In this document: piece by piece, positions 17,281-28,495 of the stretch
How positions within the stretch are numbered: position 1 is the first letter of the stretch
How the letters are laid out: each line of letters opens with the position of its first letter
Assembly: GCF_900188315.1 (NCBI RefSeq)
Contig: NZ_LT897781.1
Location: 2,232,001-2,296,000 of the forward strand
Direction: 5' to 3'
DNA from: Marinobacter sp. es.042
Lineage (GTDB): Bacteria > Pseudomonadota > Gammaproteobacteria > Pseudomonadales > Oleiphilaceae
DNA: 64,000 nt
The notes under the pieces: model-generated
What the model saw: only the letters and a program-made list of their open reading frames with translations
The model's database searches: none
What the model was told of the DNA's origin: nothing
Position numbers and translations under genes: made by a program

Positions 17281-18027
17281 TCAGCCAGAACAGACCGGGC
17301 AATCAGGGTCCCGAGCCAGCTTCATCTCCCGCCACTGCATCTCCCAGGCATCCAGAATCAGCAAGCGCCCCACCAGAGGCGAGCCAACCCCGGAAATCAC
17401 CTTGATGGCCTCCATGGCCTGAGTCGCCCCGATCATCCCGACCAGAGGCGCAATCACGCCCGCCTCGGAGCAGGTCAGATCCTCATTGCCCTGCTCCGGA
17501 TACAGACAGTGGTAGCAGGGGCTGTCCTCCCGCCGGCTGTCGTAAACCGAAACCTGCCCCTCGCCCCGAATGGCCGCACCGGACACCAGCGGAACTCTCG
17601 ACGCCACACAGGCACGGTTCAGCGCAAACCGGGTGTTGAAGTTATCCGTGCAATCCACCACCAGGGTTGCCTCCGCGACCGTCCGCGTTAGAGCCTCACC
17701 TTCGAGGCGCTGATTCAGGGCGGTAACGGACACCAGCGGGTTGATCCGACGAATCCGATCGGCAAGGCTTTCCGCTTTCGATTCACCCAGCTGCGCGGTT
17801 TCAAAACCAATCTGACGCTGGAGATTGGCCAATTCGATATTATCGTCATCCACCAGGGTCAGGGTCCCGACACCTGCGGCGCCCAGATACAAAGCGACAG
17901 GACACCCCAGGCCGCCAGCACCGATCACAAGAACCCTGGCCGACTGCAGCTTTTCCTGGCCGGCAATATCGAACCGGGGCATCAGGATCTGCCGGCTGTA
18001 GCGCAATAATTCGTCGTCACTGAGCAT
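17281..18027 (-). CDS. moeB: Molybdopterin-synthase adenylyltransferase MoeB (ThiF/HesA family)
   Basis: A 248-residue E1-like enzyme that adenylates the C-terminal glycine of MoaD (or a related sulfur carrier) for molybdopterin synthesis. Seen are MLSDDELLRYSRQI, the nucleotide loop VIGAGGLGCPVALYL, LVDDDNIELANLQRQ, VDCTDNFNTR, and two zinc Cys pairs (SPCYHC and DPDCPVC). The start is placed at ATG 18027 because GGAG lies six bases upstream; ATG 18033 is also possible. It follows prmC by 14 bases in the common prfA-prmC-moeB order of gammaproteobacteria. Two Cys pairs and length exclude a truncated ThiF. Confidence 0.92.
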   Translation of the reverse strand: MLSDDELLRYSRQILMPRFDIAGQEKLQSARVLVIGAGGLGCPVALYLGAAGVGTLTLVDDDNIELANLQRQIGFETAQLGESKAESLADRIRRINPLVSVTALNQRLEGEALTRTVAEATLVVDCTDNFNTRFALNRACVASRVPLVSGAAIRGEGQVSVYDSRREDSPCYHCLYPEQGNEDLTCSEAGVIAPLVGMIGATQAMEAIKVISGVGSPLVGRLLILDAWEMQWREMKLARDPDCPVCSG

Positions 18028-18041
18028 CTGCATCTCCACTG

Positions 18042-18893
18042 TTAGGCACCCGAAGACCATTGTCCGAGTGTCATCCGATCCCGGTTGCCATAATCCTGCC
18101 GGGTCTCAACGGCTTTAAACCCGCGAGCATGAAACAACCCTGCCACGGCATCTGCCTGATCGAAACCATGCTCAACCAGAAGCCAGCCGCCTTCCACCAG
18201 CCAGTCCGGCGCCTGTCTGATAATCAGTCGCAGATCATCCAGGCCATCGCTCCCGGATACCAGGGCCGAGGCAGGTTCGAATCGAACGTCACCTTCCTCA
18301 AGGTGGCGGTCGCTAGTGGGGATATAGGGTGGATTGGAGACAATCAGATCAAACCTCTCTGGGTCCAGCCCCGAAAACCAGGAGCTCTGGACCAGGGAAA
18401 GGTTCAGGCCAAGGGCAACAGCGTTTTCACGGGCCAGCGCCACTGCCTCGGGCACGGCATCACAGGCAGATATTCGCCAACCCCCGTGCTCACTGGCGAG
18501 AGCCAGGGCAATGGCGCCCGTCCCTGTTCCCAGATCCAGCACACTGGCTTGCGGTGGTAGCGGCAAAGCAAGAGCAACTTCCACCAGGCATTCGGTATCC
18601 GGTCTTGGAATCAGAGTGGAGGCACTGACTTTCAGCGGCAGTGACCAGAATTCCTGCTGCCCCAACAAATGCGCCACAGGCCTGCCGGCCACCCGATCCT
18701 GCACCAGCCTCTCGAAAGCCTCGGCGTGAGTGTCGGTCACCTCACGCTCCGGCCAGGCCCGAAAACTGGTCCGGCTGAGCCCCGTAATGTGGCTCAGCAG
18801 CAGCTCGGCATCCAGCCTCGGCGAATCACTTTCAATTCGGCTGGATGCCTCCGTCAGAAGGGCTTCGCAGGTCAGTAAGGGTTTACTGGTCAT
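18042..18893 (-). CDS. prmC: Peptide chain release factor N5-glutamine methyltransferase
   Basis: A 283-residue SAM-dependent methyltransferase that methylates the glutamine of the GGQ motif in release factors RF1 and RF2. The N-terminal helical domain (about 1-85) is followed by the SAM fold: [18 protein letters not shown] (motif I) and the NPPY catalytic motif in [16 protein letters not shown] 18893 overlaps the last 11 bases of prfA, which encodes its substrate RF1, so the two are translated together. A 25-residue upstream extension in frame lies inside prfA and is rejected. The order prfA-prmC is the classical one. Confidence 0.95.
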   Translation of the reverse strand: MTSKPLLTCEALLTEASSRIESDSPRLDAELLLSHITGLSRTSFRAWPEREVTDTHAEAFERLVQDRVAGRPVAHLLGQQEFWSLPLKVSASTLIPRPDTECLVEVALALPLPPQASVLDLGTGTGAIALALASEHGGWRISACDAVPEAVALARENAVALGLNLSLVQSSWFSGLDPERFDLIVSNPPYIPTSDRHLEEGDVRFEPASALVSGSDGLDDLRLIIRQAPDWLVEGGWLLVEHGFDQADAVAGLFHARGFKAVETRQDYGNRDRMTLGQWSSGA

Positions 18894-19971
18894 CGGCGAG
18901 AGAGGCGAGCAGCTCGGCCTGGTGTTCCTGCTGCAGAGGTACGACAACGGCATCCAGATCGCCGGCAATGACTTCGTCGAGCTTGTAAAGGGTGAGATTG
19001 ATCCGATGATCCGTCACCCGCCCCTGGGGAAAGTTGTACGTGCGGATCCGCTCGGACCGGTCGCCACTGCCCACCAGGCTCTTGCGAGTCTCGGCCATGG
19101 ACTTTTGCTGCCGCTCGGTCTCGGCATTCTGAAGTCGAGAGGCCAGCAAGCTCAACGCCTTGGCGCGGTTCTTGTGCTGAGAACGCTCTTCCTGGCATTC
19201 CACCACGATGCCCGTTGGCAAATGCGTTATCCGGATCGCCGAATCGGTCTTGTTCACGTGCTGGCCGCCAGCACCTGACGCACGAAACGTGTCTACCCGC
19301 AGATCCGCCTTGTTGAGCTCGATGGCCTCGGCCTCATCGGCCTCGGGCATCACCGCCACGGTGCAGGCGGAGGTATGGATCCGGCCCTGGGATTCGGTTT
19401 CCGGAACACGCTGCACCCGGTGGGCACCAGACTCGAATTTCAGGGCACCATACACTCCGTCACCGGCCACGCGCGCAATCAGTTCCTTGAAGCCGCCGTG
19501 CTCGCCTTCGCTCTCGCTCAGAACCTCCACTTGCCAGCGCCGGCGCTCGGCATAGCGCAGATACATCCGGAACAGGTCGCCGGCAAAAATGGCAGCTTCG
19601 TCACCACCGGTGCCGGCGCGAATCTCCAGGAAGACGTTCTTGCCGTCGTTCGGGTCTTTCGGCAGCATCAGGCGCTGGAGCTCTTCATCGAGCTCCTCGC
19701 TCTTCTGCTCGGCAAGTTGCAGTTCTTCCTCGGCCATTTCCCGCATATCGGCGTCGCCATCTTTCGCCAGCTCGCGCGCAGCCTCGATGTCATCCAGGGA
19801 GTGCTGCCAGGCCTGGAAGCAATGAACAATGGGCTCAATCTCGGCGAACTCCCGGGAAAGGTCCCGGAACTTGTCCTGCTGGGAGATAATGGAGGAATCA
19901 CTAAGCAATGCGCTGACTTCCTCGAAGCGGTCAGAAAGCTGCTCGAGGCGGGATTGGATCGATGGCTTCAT
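18883..19971 (-). CDS. prfA: Peptide chain release factor 1
   Basis: A 362-residue class I release factor that reads UAA and UAG. Domain 1 (1-100) is helical and acidic; the decoding domain holds the PxT motif as P-E-T in [14 protein letters not shown]; the GGQ loop that enters the peptidyl-transferase centre is [13 protein letters not shown]. The Gln of GGQ is the target of PrmC encoded just downstream. Its ATG overlaps the hemA stop by 4 bases, so hemA-prfA-prmC-moeB looks like one operon. Length matches E. coli RF1 (360). Confidence 0.97.
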   Translation of the reverse strand: MKPSIQSRLEQLSDRFEEVSALLSDSSIISQQDKFRDLSREFAEIEPIVHCFQAWQHSLDDIEAARELAKDGDADMREMAEEELQLAEQKSEELDEELQRLMLPKDPNDGKNVFLEIRAGTGGDEAAIFAGDLFRMYLRYAERRRWQVEVLSESEGEHGGFKELIARVAGDGVYGALKFESGAHRVQRVPETESQGRIHTSACTVAVMPEADEAEAIELNKADLRVDTFRASGAGGQHVNKTDSAIRITHLPTGIVVECQEERSQHKNRAKALSLLASRLQNAETERQQKSMAETRKSLVGSGDRSERIRTYNFPQGRVTDHRINLTLYKLDEVIAGDLDAVVVPLQQEHQAELLASLADDQ

Positions 19972-21257
19972 AGTTTTTCCGGGGTTGTCGTCGTGTCCGC
20001 GTCCAGTGCATCCAGCTGGTGCAACTCACGCAGCCACTCTGTCACCTCGGTGCGACCTTCTGTGGTGGCCTTGCGAACCTGCACAGAGGGCTCGTGCAGG
20101 AGTTTGTTGGTGAGGCCGCGTGCCATACTGCGCAGCACGGTTTCAGGATCTGTGCCATTGCGCAGGGCGCGCAGGGCTTTTTCGGTCTCCGCATCGCGCA
20201 GCACTTCGGCACGCTGACGGAACTGCTTGAGCGTGGACACCGCATCCAGCGCCCTTAGCTGGTTCAGAAAATCCTGAACCCCGGATGCCACCAGATTCTC
20301 GGCCTCCCGGGCCGCACCCTCACGAGAGCGGATATTTTCTTCGATAACCTGGCGCAGGTCGTCCACCGTGTAGAGATAGACGTCATCCAGCGAGGCCACC
20401 TCCGGCTCGATATCCCGGGGCACGGCAATATCCACCATGAAATAGGGGCGGTGTTTGCGTTTCTTCAGGGCTCGCTCAACGGCACCTTTACCAAGGATCG
20501 GCAATGGGCTTGCCGTTGAAGAAATAATAATGTCGACATCGGCCAGATGTTCCGGGATCTCGGACAGCACAATGCCCTTGCCACCACGGGATTCTGCCAG
20601 TGCCTGTGCCCGCTCAAGGGTACGGTTGGCCACCAGGAAGTCCTTCACGCCGGCATCCGCAAGGTGCCGGGCCACCAGTTCAATGGTTTTGCCGGCACCG
20701 ATCAACAGGGCCTTGTTCCGGGACATGTCGGCAAATATGTGATGCGCCATGCTCACCGCGGCGTAGGCAACAGAAACGGGGTTTTCACCGATGGCAGTCT
20801 GGGTCCGCACTCGTTTGGCGACCGAGAAGGTATGCTCGAACAATCGGGACAAGAACGCGCCGCTGGCGCCGTGCTCCCTGGCCAGGGAATAGGCATCCTT
20901 CAATTGCCCAAGGATCTGTGGCTCGCCAAGCACCATGGAGTCCAGGCCGGCGGCCACTCGCATCATGTGCCTGACGGCATCACCATCACGGTGCACGTAC
21001 AGCGCTTCTTCCAGTTCCGCGGCGTCCATTCCATGGAAGCCGGCCATCCAGCGAAGCACCATGGGGGCGCAGTCGTCATCTCCAGCCAGGTACAGCTCGG
21101 TCCGGTTACAGGTAGACAGTATCGCAGCCTCGGTGGCGCCTGACGTCGCACGCAGCTCGGCGAACGCCTCCGCCATACGCTCGGGCGTAAACGCTACTCG
21201 CTCCCGTAGCTCTACGGGGGCCGTGCGATGATTGATTCCCAGCGTTACCAGTGCCAT
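19968..21257 (-). CDS. hemA: Glutamyl-tRNA reductase
   Basis: A 429-residue enzyme that reduces glutamyl-tRNA(Glu) to glutamate-1-semialdehyde, the first step of the C5 haem pathway. It starts [21 protein letters not shown] and has the catalytic Cys in [10 protein letters not shown]. The NADPH domain shows [16 protein letters not shown], and a C-terminal dimerisation helix ends the protein. ATG 21257 is chosen over a 16-codon longer frame because the family begins there. It heads the hemA-prfA-prmC-moeB unit and is divergent from the TPR lipoprotein gene; the 247-base gap between them must hold both promoters. A degradation-tag region at the N-terminus, known in enterics, is not obvious. Confidence 0.96.
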   Translation of the reverse strand: MALVTLGINHRTAPVELRERVAFTPERMAEAFAELRATSGATEAAILSTCNRTELYLAGDDDCAPMVLRWMAGFHGMDAAELEEALYVHRDGDAVRHMMRVAAGLDSMVLGEPQILGQLKDAYSLAREHGASGAFLSRLFEHTFSVAKRVRTQTAIGENPVSVAYAAVSMAHHIFADMSRNKALLIGAGKTIELVARHLADAGVKDFLVANRTLERAQALAESRGGKGIVLSEIPEHLADVDIIISSTASPLPILGKGAVERALKKRKHRPYFMVDIAVPRDIEPEVASLDDVYLYTVDDLRQVIEENIRSREGAAREAENLVASGVQDFLNQLRALDAVSTLKQFRQRAEVLRDAETEKALRALRNGTDPETVLRSMARGLTNKLLHEPSVQVRKATTEGRTEVTEWLRELHQLDALDADTTTTPEKL

Positions 21258-21379
21258 TTCGTGGTTGTACAACCTTTTGCCGATGAGCGGTTTAGAGACG
21301 CGCAATTACTGGACATTTTAACGGCCAGCGGCCTGAGCTGCCACCCAAAACCACCGCAGCTTCGGCAAGTGCGGACAGG

Positions 21380-21409
21380 TTGGGCAAGATCAGGTGCTTA
21401 TGCCATTAT
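21380..21409 (+). promoter_or_regulatory. Weak candidate promoter for the TPR lipoprotein-lolB-ispE unit
   Basis: TTGGGC and CATTAT are separated by 18 bases in the 247-base divergent gap between hemA and the lipoprotein gene. Only half of the -35 and four of six -10 bases fit, so this is a low-grade guess; the rest of the gap shows no clear repeat or operator. Confidence 0.25.
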
Positions 21410-21504
21410 AGGGATTCGGCTGAGGCCGCGACCCGATCTACCCCAATTCCGGGGCTGGAGCGTGGTTATTTCAGATGCGTTTTCGACAGATCATGGGAAG
21501 TTGC

Positions 21505-23253
21505 ATGCACAAATCCGTACCGTTTCTGTTTACCTGCCTGCTTGGCCTCACGCTGGCAGGCTGTGCCAGCCTCACCGGCACAGAGGAAGCGCCTGCCAAG
21601 AGCGAAACCGTCGCCGCCGGGGAAAAGACAGAACCACAACCGCCGGTTGAATACGCCGATTTTGAGCCCGAAACCCTCTATTTGCTTCTGTCTGCCGAAA
21701 TTGCAGCCCAGCGCGGACGCTACGACATTACCCTGGTTAACTACCTGAAGGCTGCCAAACAGTCCCGGGACCAGGTGGTGATTGAGCGGGCGATGCGAAT
21801 CGCCCAATCCCTGAACGGCGATAACGCCCAGAAGCAACTAGCCGAGCTCTGGCTCGAGATCGACCCGAACAGCCTCCAGGCCCACCGGATCTCTGCTATC
21901 CAGGCCGTGAAAGGAAATGACCTCCAGACCGCCATCCACCATATGGAGCAGATCATGGACCAGGGTGGCGACGCTGACTTCGACAGCTTGGCCGCCATGG
22001 CTGCAAACCTGCCACCAGAACAGCAACAGGAGCTTCTGGCCCTCTACAATCAAATGTCGGACCGCCATCCCGACACGCCGGAACTCGAATACAGCATCGC
22101 GCTGCTTTTAAAGGTAACCGGGCAGCCGCAGGAAGCCCTGGACAGGCTTGAACCGCTGTTGGAGGAAAGTGCCAATTTCCAGCCGGCCATCATTCTCAAG
22201 GGCGACCTTCTCTACCAGACCGGCCAGAAAAGCAGCGCCCTCGACTACCTGCTGACCAACACCCGACGCTTCCCCGGCAACCGGCAGATGGGAACACTCT
22301 ACGGCCGAATGCTTATAAATGAAGGGGAATTACAGGCCGCGCAGGATGAATTCAACCGCCTTGTGAAGCGCTACCCGGACACGCCAGGCCTGAGACTATC
22401 CCACGCACTGGTCGCTCTTGAGAACGGTCAGACTGATCTGGCCCGGGAAGAACTGACACGCCTGGCCGAACAGGGCCATCATACCAGCGAGGCCAACTAT
22501 TACCTGGGTCGCATTGAAGACCAGGCGGGCAATACCGGGCAGGCCATTGGCTACTACCAGAGCGTTGAACAGGGCAACTACTACTTTCCGGCCCTGGCCC
22601 GCGCCAGCTCCCTGCTGGCCAAGAATGGCCAGCTTGAGGACGCCATTGACCGCATCCGCAGGCTGCGCGAGGCCAATCCCCGCCAGGCAGAGAATTTCTG
22701 GCTGCTGGAGGTGAACCTGCTGCTGGATCAGGAACAGCAACAGCAGGCCCTGAGCACCGCCACGGAAGCTCTGGAAGAACATCCGGACAATATCGAGATC
22801 CGGTACGCCCGGGCCATGCTCTACGATGGCATCGGACAGCCTGGCGACGCCGAAGCCGATCTGAAGCAGATTCTCGAACAGGAACCGGAAAACGCCGTCG
22901 CCCTGAATGCCCTGGGCTACATCCTGACCATCCGGACAGACAGACTGAGAGAAGCCCGCGGCTATATCGAGAAAGCACTGCGGCTGGACCCGGAAAATCC
23001 GGCCATCCTCGATAGCATGGGCTGGGTCCTGTTCCTCGAAGGCCAGCTCGAGCCGGCGCTCGATTACCTCTCCCGTGCCTGGGCCGCCTTCCCCGATCCG
23101 GAAGTTGCCGCTCACTATGGTGAGGCGCTGTGGATGAACGGAGCCGAAGAACAGGCCAGAATCATCTGGCAGGAAGGCCTCGAACAGGACAGCGATCACG
23201 AAGTGCTCAGAGAAACCATCGATCGGCTGACCAATGGTGGTGACACCGAATGA
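21505..23253 (+). CDS. Tetratricopeptide-repeat lipoprotein
   Basis: A 582-residue protein with a lipoprotein signal: after MHKSVPFLFTCLLGLT the lipobox is LAGC, giving a lipidated Cys at about residue 20. The mature part is a long array of TPR-like helix pairs (ANYYLGRIEDQAGNTGQAI, VALNALGYILTIRTDRLREA, ILDSMGWVLFLEGQLEPALDYL). Such proteins work as scaffolds at the outer membrane. This gene overlaps lolB by 4 bases, so the lipoprotein is made together with the receptor that inserts lipoproteins. A similar TPR protein precedes lolB in Pseudomonas. ATG 21505 follows a GGAAG site; an ATG four codons earlier is possible. Partner proteins are unknown. Confidence 0.88.
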   Translation: MHKSVPFLFTCLLGLTLAGCASLTGTEEAPAKSETVAAGEKTEPQPPVEYADFEPETLYLLLSAEIAAQRGRYDITLVNYLKAAKQSRDQVVIERAMRIAQSLNGDNAQKQLAELWLEIDPNSLQAHRISAIQAVKGNDLQTAIHHMEQIMDQGGDADFDSLAAMAANLPPEQQQELLALYNQMSDRHPDTPELEYSIALLLKVTGQPQEALDRLEPLLEESANFQPAIILKGDLLYQTGQKSSALDYLLTNTRRFPGNRQMGTLYGRMLINEGELQAAQDEFNRLVKRYPDTPGLRLSHALVALENGQTDLAREELTRLAEQGHHTSEANYYLGRIEDQAGNTGQAIGYYQSVEQGNYYFPALARASSLLAKNGQLEDAIDRIRRLREANPRQAENFWLLEVNLLLDQEQQQQALSTATEALEEHPDNIEIRYARAMLYDGIGQPGDAEADLKQILEQEPENAVALNALGYILTIRTDRLREARGYIEKALRLDPENPAILDSMGWVLFLEGQLEPALDYLSRAWAAFPDPEVAAHYGEALWMNGAEEQARIIWQEGLEQDSDHEVLRETIDRLTNGGDTE

Positions 23254-23882
23254 GACTGGGGCGAATTCTGGCGGCACTGATGATGCTTGCCACGCTCGGC
23301 GCCTGTACCACGATTCAGATCGATCCATTGCCGGAGGGCATGACAGACCAGCCTCCGGCTGACTGGACCACTCGCGCAGTCAGTCTCGACAAACTCGACC
23401 ACTGGAAGCTGTCCGGGAAGCTGGCCGTACGCCAGCCATCCGACAGCGGAACCGCCATCATCAACCACTGGATCCAGGATGGCGAAGCCTACGATCTTGC
23501 CCTCTCCTCATCCTTCCTCGGTATGGGCAGCACAACACTCAAAGGGGTTCCCGGGTTTATCGAGTTGACCCTGCCGAACGGCGAAACCTACCGCTCGGGC
23601 GAACCGGAAGCGCTGGTCGAGGCGGCCACGGGCTGGCAGCTGCCACTGGAGAATCTGACCTGGTGGATTCGGGGCCTGCCATCCCCCGCCAGCCACTATC
23701 GCCTGCTGTTTGATAATAAGGGCACCCTGGCCATAATCCGCCAGAACGGCTGGGAAATCCGCTACGACCGCTGGCAGGCCTTCCTCTCCGCTTACCCTGC
23801 GCTGCCCGCCCGGATTACCGCCCTCAAGGACGACAAGCGGGTACGCCTGGTGGTCAGCGACTGGCAGGAGCAGCCCGAGTGA
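23250..23882 (+). CDS. lolB: Outer-membrane lipoprotein receptor LolB
   Basis: A 210-residue lipoprotein that accepts lipoproteins from periplasmic LolA and inserts them into the outer membrane. The signal peptide is [19 protein letters not shown], so the lipidated Cys is residue 19. The mature part has [19 protein letters not shown], typical of LolB, then WWIRGLPSP and a C-terminal basic segment. Its start overlaps the TPR lipoprotein stop and its stop overlaps the GTG of ispE, giving a three-gene translationally coupled unit. The lolB-ispE order is common in gammaproteobacteria. Length fits E. coli LolB (207). Confidence 0.94.
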   Translation: MRLGRILAALMMLATLGACTTIQIDPLPEGMTDQPPADWTTRAVSLDKLDHWKLSGKLAVRQPSDSGTAIINHWIQDGEAYDLALSSSFLGMGSTTLKGVPGFIELTLPNGETYRSGEPEALVEAATGWQLPLENLTWWIRGLPSPASHYRLLFDNKGTLAIIRQNGWEIRYDRWQAFLSAYPALPARITALKDDKRVRLVVSDWQEQPE

Positions 23883-24742
23883 CACCTGGCCTGATACTGC
23901 CCTCACCGGCCAAGCTGAACCTGTTCCTGCACATTGTCGGGCGCCGGGACGATGGCTACCACGAGCTTCAGACCCTGTTCCAGTTTCTGGACTACGGCGA
24001 CGAGCTGAGCTTCACCCTGACACCCGGCGAGCCGGGGGTGAGGCTCGCGGAGCCTGTTCCCGGTGTCGACGACGAGGACAACCTCATCATTCGCGCGGCC
24101 AGAGCACTCCTTGAGAGGGCTCAAGGCGACTTGCCCGGAGTCACCGTCGGCATCACCAAACGGCTGCCCATGGGCGGCGGCCTGGGCGGCGGCAGCTCCA
24201 ATGCTGCAACCACTCTACTGGGCCTGAACCATCTCTGGCAGCTCGACTTGAGCACCGATGAGCTTGCCGGAATAGGCCTCGGCCTGGGCGCCGATGTGCC
24301 GGTGTTTGTCCGGGGTCATGCCGCCTTTGGTGAGGGAGTTGGTGAAACACTGACCAACGCCAATCCGCCGGAAGACTGGTTCGTTGTTCTCAAGCCTGGC
24401 TGCAACATAAACACTGGCAAGATTTTTTCCGAGCAAGGGTTGACAAGGAACACCCCGAGAATCAAAATAGCGCCCGCTTTTGAGGGAGACGCCTCGAGGT
24501 ACCGAAACGACTGTGAGGATGTAGTTCGAAAACTGTATCCTGAGGTTAACCAGAGCCTGGAATGGCTTTCACAATTCGGACCTGCAAGATTAACCGGAAC
24601 CGGGGCTTGCATATTTGGACGTTTCCCGACAGAATCCGCAGCCCGGATCATCTGGGAAAGCAAACCCTCCGGCGTCACGGGGTTCGTAGCTAAAGGGGTG
24701 AACAAGTCACCTCTACACAAAAAGCTAACAGAGCTGAAATGA
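23879..24742 (+). CDS. ispE: 4-diphosphocytidyl-2-C-methyl-D-erythritol kinase
   Basis: A 287-residue GHMP kinase of the MEP isoprenoid pathway; it phosphorylates the 2-hydroxyl of CDP-methylerythritol. It opens [26 protein letters not shown] and has the ATP loop [18 protein letters not shown]. The GTG start at 23879 overlaps the lolB stop and is preceded by GGAG about 8 bases upstream. The C-terminal part carries [13 protein letters not shown]. The tRNA-Gln gene begins 19 bases after the stop, and no terminator lies between them, so the mRNA probably runs through tRNA-Gln into prs. Length matches E. coli IspE (283). Confidence 0.95.
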   Translation: MTPGLILPSPAKLNLFLHIVGRRDDGYHELQTLFQFLDYGDELSFTLTPGEPGVRLAEPVPGVDDEDNLIIRAARALLERAQGDLPGVTVGITKRLPMGGGLGGGSSNAATTLLGLNHLWQLDLSTDELAGIGLGLGADVPVFVRGHAAFGEGVGETLTNANPPEDWFVVLKPGCNINTGKIFSEQGLTRNTPRIKIAPAFEGDASRYRNDCEDVVRKLYPEVNQSLEWLSQFGPARLTGTGACIFGRFPTESAARIIWESKPSGVTGFVAKGVNKSPLHKKLTELK

Positions 24743-24761
24743 TGCCAAAAAAGCACGATAC

Positions 24762-24836
24762 TGGGGTGTCGCCAAGTGGTAAGGCAACGGGTTTTGATCC
24801 CGTCATGCGCAGGTTCGAATCCTGCCACCCCAGCCA
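24762..24836 (+). tRNA. tRNA-Gln (anticodon TTG)
   Basis: The 75-base cloverleaf includes the encoded CCA. The acceptor is TGGGGTG paired with CACCCCA, the anticodon stem ACGGG/CCCGT encloses TTTTGAT (anticodon TTG), and the T arm has GGTTCGAATCC. It closely resembles E. coli tRNA-Gln(UUG). It sits between ispE and prs, as in Pseudomonas. Confidence 0.97.
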
Positions 24837-24888
24837 CCTTTCTCCCGCTTCTTCTGAATCAAACGCCGATACTGAGAAGGATGCCGTC

Positions 24889-25839
24889 GTGTCCAAACTG
24901 ATGATCTTCGCTGGCAACGCCAACCCTGAACTGGCTCAAGCGATTGCCCGCAAACTCCACATTCCCATGGGTCAGGCCACTGTAGGCCGTTTCAGCGACG
25001 GGGAAACCACCGTCGAGATCAATGAGAATGTCCGCGGCCATGATGTGTTCATCATCCAGCCGACCTGCTACCCCACCAACGATAACCTGATGGAACTGAT
25101 CGTGATGGCCGACGCACTTCGCCGTGCTTCCGCTACACGGGTCACCGCCGTTATCCCCTATTACGGATACGCGCGCCAGGATCGCCGGGTACGCTCTACC
25201 CGTGTTGCCATCAGCGCCAAGGTGGTCGCAGACATGATTTCCAGCATCGGTGTAGACCGGGTCCTGACCGTTGACCTGCACGCCGACCAGATCCAGGGCT
25301 TCTTCGATATCCCGGTGGACAACATCTACGCCACACCGGTCATGCTTGAAGACATCTTCAAGCAGCGTTTCGAGAACTTTGTCGTGGTATCTCCGGACGT
25401 TGGCGGTGTGGTTCGCGCCCGCGCCGTGGCCAAGCGCCTGGACGATGCCGATCTCGCTATCATCGACAAGCGTCGCCCGAAAGCGAACGTTTCCCAGGTG
25501 ATGCACATCATCGGTGATGTCAAAGACAAGACCTGTATCCTGGTTGACGACATCATTGATACCGCCGGCACTCTGTGCAAAGCAGCCAACGCCCTGAAAG
25601 AACACGGCGCGGCCCGCGTGGTTGCCTACATCACCCACCCGGTTCTCTCCGGCCCGGCCATTGATAACATCAATGCCTCACAGCTGGACGAACTTGTGGT
25701 CTGCGATACCATCCCGCTGGGTGACAAAGCGCATAATTGTGATAGAATCCGCGTCCTCGGAATGGCCGGGCTGCTTGCGGAGTCGATTCGCCGCGTGAGC
25801 AACGAAGAGTCCATCAGTGCCATGTTCGAGAATGCCTGA
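24889..25839 (+). CDS. prs: Ribose-phosphate pyrophosphokinase
   Basis: A 316-residue enzyme that makes PRPP from ribose 5-phosphate and ATP, feeding purine, pyrimidine, histidine and NAD synthesis. Seen are [42 protein letters not shown], and the PRPP-binding loop [17 protein letters not shown]. The GTG at 24889 is chosen because GAGAAGG lies at a suitable distance upstream and it gives the standard length (E. coli 315); the frame also runs through tRNA-Gln, which is not coding. Two tandem terminators follow. Position between tRNA-Gln and rplY is conserved in relatives. Confidence 0.96.
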   Translation: MSKLMIFAGNANPELAQAIARKLHIPMGQATVGRFSDGETTVEINENVRGHDVFIIQPTCYPTNDNLMELIVMADALRRASATRVTAVIPYYGYARQDRRVRSTRVAISAKVVADMISSIGVDRVLTVDLHADQIQGFFDIPVDNIYATPVMLEDIFKQRFENFVVVSPDVGGVVRARAVAKRLDDADLAIIDKRRPKANVSQVMHIIGDVKDKTCILVDDIIDTAGTLCKAANALKEHGAARVVAYITHPVLSGPAIDNINASQLDELVVCDTIPLGDKAHNCDRIRVLGMAGLLAESIRRVSNEESISAMFENA

Positions 25840-25884
25840 GTGACCTTTCGGTCGTAATATCAGGGCATTACAAGCAGTTACCGG

Positions 25885-25916
25885 GTCGGGAGCCTACACA
25901 GGCTCCCGACTCTTTT
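25885..25916 (+). terminator. Intrinsic terminator after prs (first of two)
   Basis: The 11-bp stem GTCGGGAGCCT / AGGCTCCCGAC has the loop ACAC and is followed by TCTTTT. It lies 45 bases after the prs stop. Confidence 0.88.
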
Positions 25917-25920
25917 AGTC

Positions 25921-25941
25921 AGCCGGAAAAATCCGGCTTTT
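25921..25941 (+). terminator. Intrinsic terminator after prs (second of two)
   Basis: The 7-bp stem AGCCGGA / TCCGGCT has an AAAA loop and TTTTC follows. It stands only 10 bases after the first hairpin, so the prs transcript has a double stop before rplY. Confidence 0.75.
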
Positions 25942-26005
25942 CAGAAACATCACCTGATCCTACGCCTGGTCGCGGGCAGTTCAGGTGACGATTGAGGTTA
26001 TTACC

Positions 26006-26656
26006 ATGTCTCAGGAATTTGTTATCGAAGCATTTCCTCGCGACGATCAGGGGAGAGGTGCGAGCCGCCGCCTGCGTCGTGAGGAACGGAAAATCCCGGC
26101 CATCATCTATGGTGGCAACAAGGATGCAACTCCGATTGCCATCTGGCACAACGAGCTGAAAAAAGCCCTTGAGAACGAAGCATTCTTCTCCCACGTTCTG
26201 ACCGTTGAGCTGAACGGCAAGAAAGAAAGCGTAATCCTGAAGGATCTGCAGCGTCACCCGTACAAGCCGATCCTGACCCACGCTGACTTCCTGCGTGTTG
26301 ACAAGGACCACGAGATCCACGTCAACGTACCGCTGCACTTCATCAACGAAGACACTGCACCGGCTATCAAGCTCCACGGCGGTGTAGCGAACCACCAGAT
26401 CAACGAAGTTGAAGTGATCTGTCTGCCGCAGAACCTGCCCGAGTTCATCGAAGTGGACATGACCACTGTCGAAATGGACCAGGTAGTTCACCTGAGCGAC
26501 CTGAAACTGCCGAAAGACGTCAAGATTGCCGCCCTGCTCCAGGGTGAAGATCACGACCTGCCGGTTGTGGCTATCCACAAGCCGCGCGGCGCCAAGGCTG
26601 ATGACGAAGCCGAAGACGGCGAAGAAAGCGAAGAAGGCGGCGAAGACAAGGAGTAA
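26006..26656 (+). CDS. rplY: 50S ribosomal protein L25/Ctc family
   Basis: A 216-residue long form of L25, which binds 5S rRNA in the large subunit. The L25 domain (about 1-95) opens SQEFVIEAFPRDDQGRGASRRLRR and includes YKPILTHADFLRV; the C-terminal TL5-like domain follows. The last 25 residues are strongly acidic (EDGEESEEGGEDKE). The start ATG 26006 has GAGG about 9 bases upstream; an earlier GTG in frame adds seven residues not seen in the family. Gene order prs-rplY-pth-ychF is conserved. The short E. coli form lacks the C-terminal domain, so this is the Ctc type. Confidence 0.96.
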   Translation: MSQEFVIEAFPRDDQGRGASRRLRREERKIPAIIYGGNKDATPIAIWHNELKKALENEAFFSHVLTVELNGKKESVILKDLQRHPYKPILTHADFLRVDKDHEIHVNVPLHFINEDTAPAIKLHGGVANHQINEVEVICLPQNLPEFIEVDMTTVEMDQVVHLSDLKLPKDVKIAALLQGEDHDLPVVAIHKPRGAKADDEAEDGEESEEGGEDKE

Positions 26657-26686
26657 TCACTCCTGCACTGAGGAGGGCAATGGCGA

Positions 26687-27274
26687 ATGGCGCAGGATAT
26701 TGTCATGGTGGTTGGTCTGGGGAACCCCGGCGCTGACTACGAGAATACCCGCCACAACGCCGGCGCCCTCTTCGTGGAAGCTCTGGCTCGCACCGCGGGC
26801 CAGACGCTCCGCCCCGAAAAGAAGTACCACGGGCTCTATGCCCGCATTCAATGGCAGGGCCTGGACCTGCACCTCCTGAATCCGAGCACCTTCATGAATC
26901 GCAGCGGCCTGGCCATCAAGGCGCTGGCAGACTTCTTCAAGATTCAGCCCCAACAGATTCTGATTGCCCACGACGAACTCGATCTGCCCCCGGGTACCGC
27001 AAAGCTCAAGAAAGGTGGCGGCCACGGCGGACACAACGGCCTGCGTGACGCTATCGCCCACCTGGGCACCAACGATTTCCAGAGACTGCGCATCGGTATC
27101 GGCCACCCCGGCGACAGCCGCAGGGTAACCGGGTACGTCCTCGGCCGCCTGGGCAAACAGGAAACCGAGGAACTGAACGCAGTGATCGACGAAATCATGC
27201 GGGTATTACCGGATGCAGCCAGCGGCAAACTCCCCGCCGCCATGAATCGCCTGCACAGTTTCAAACCGGTATAA
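26687..27274 (+). CDS. pth: Peptidyl-tRNA hydrolase
   Basis: A 195-residue enzyme that frees tRNA from peptidyl-tRNA dropped by ribosomes. The N-terminal segment [22 protein letters not shown] contains the catalytic His, and [15 protein letters not shown] and [12 protein letters not shown] are the other family signatures. The gene starts 30 bases after rplY with GGAGG about 14 bases before the ATG at 26687; an out-of-frame ATG at 26680 is closer to that site but gives no long product. It is followed 37 bases later by ychF. Length matches E. coli Pth (194). Confidence 0.97.
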   Translation: MAQDIVMVVGLGNPGADYENTRHNAGALFVEALARTAGQTLRPEKKYHGLYARIQWQGLDLHLLNPSTFMNRSGLAIKALADFFKIQPQQILIAHDELDLPPGTAKLKKGGGHGGHNGLRDAIAHLGTNDFQRLRIGIGHPGDSRRVTGYVLGRLGKQETEELNAVIDEIMRVLPDAASGKLPAAMNRLHSFKPV

Positions 27275-27311
27275 TCCGCTCAAATTTTTCCAGTACCAGC
27301 AGAGGCATTCC

Positions 27312-28403
<1,092 letters not shown>

Positions 28404-28431
28404 TTTTTCAGGAAAAACTGGGCCCTAAGCC

Positions 28432-28460
28432 TTGACAGAATGGGCCCAAATACTGAAAAT
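28432..28460 (+). promoter_or_regulatory. tRNA-Met promoter with GC-rich discriminator
   Basis: A perfect TTGACA (28432-28437), a 17-base spacer and GAAAAT (28455-28460) are followed directly by ACGCGCC. Expected initiation is near 28467, 29 bases before the mature tRNA. The same discriminator occurs at the tRNA-Leu promoter; GC-rich discriminators mark promoters under stringent control. Confidence 0.75.
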
Positions 28461-28495
28461 ACGCGCCTCGTTTGGGGCGATGCCCAAAGCGAAAT

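Noticed and set aside
17136..17691. Short overlapping frames across the NGGA element that could be annotated as hypothetical proteins
   Set aside because: They run through the inverted repeat and into antisense moeB; sequence there is explained by RNA structure, not coding.
24739..24888. N-terminal extension of prs reading through tRNA-Gln
   Set aside because: The extra 50 residues translate the tRNA and match no PRPP synthetase; GTG 24889 gives the standard length.
28421..28447. Two GGGCCC motifs around the tRNA-Met -35 as a terminator of ychF
   Set aside because: They flank and overlap the promoter and no T-tract follows; the promoter reading explains the segment better.
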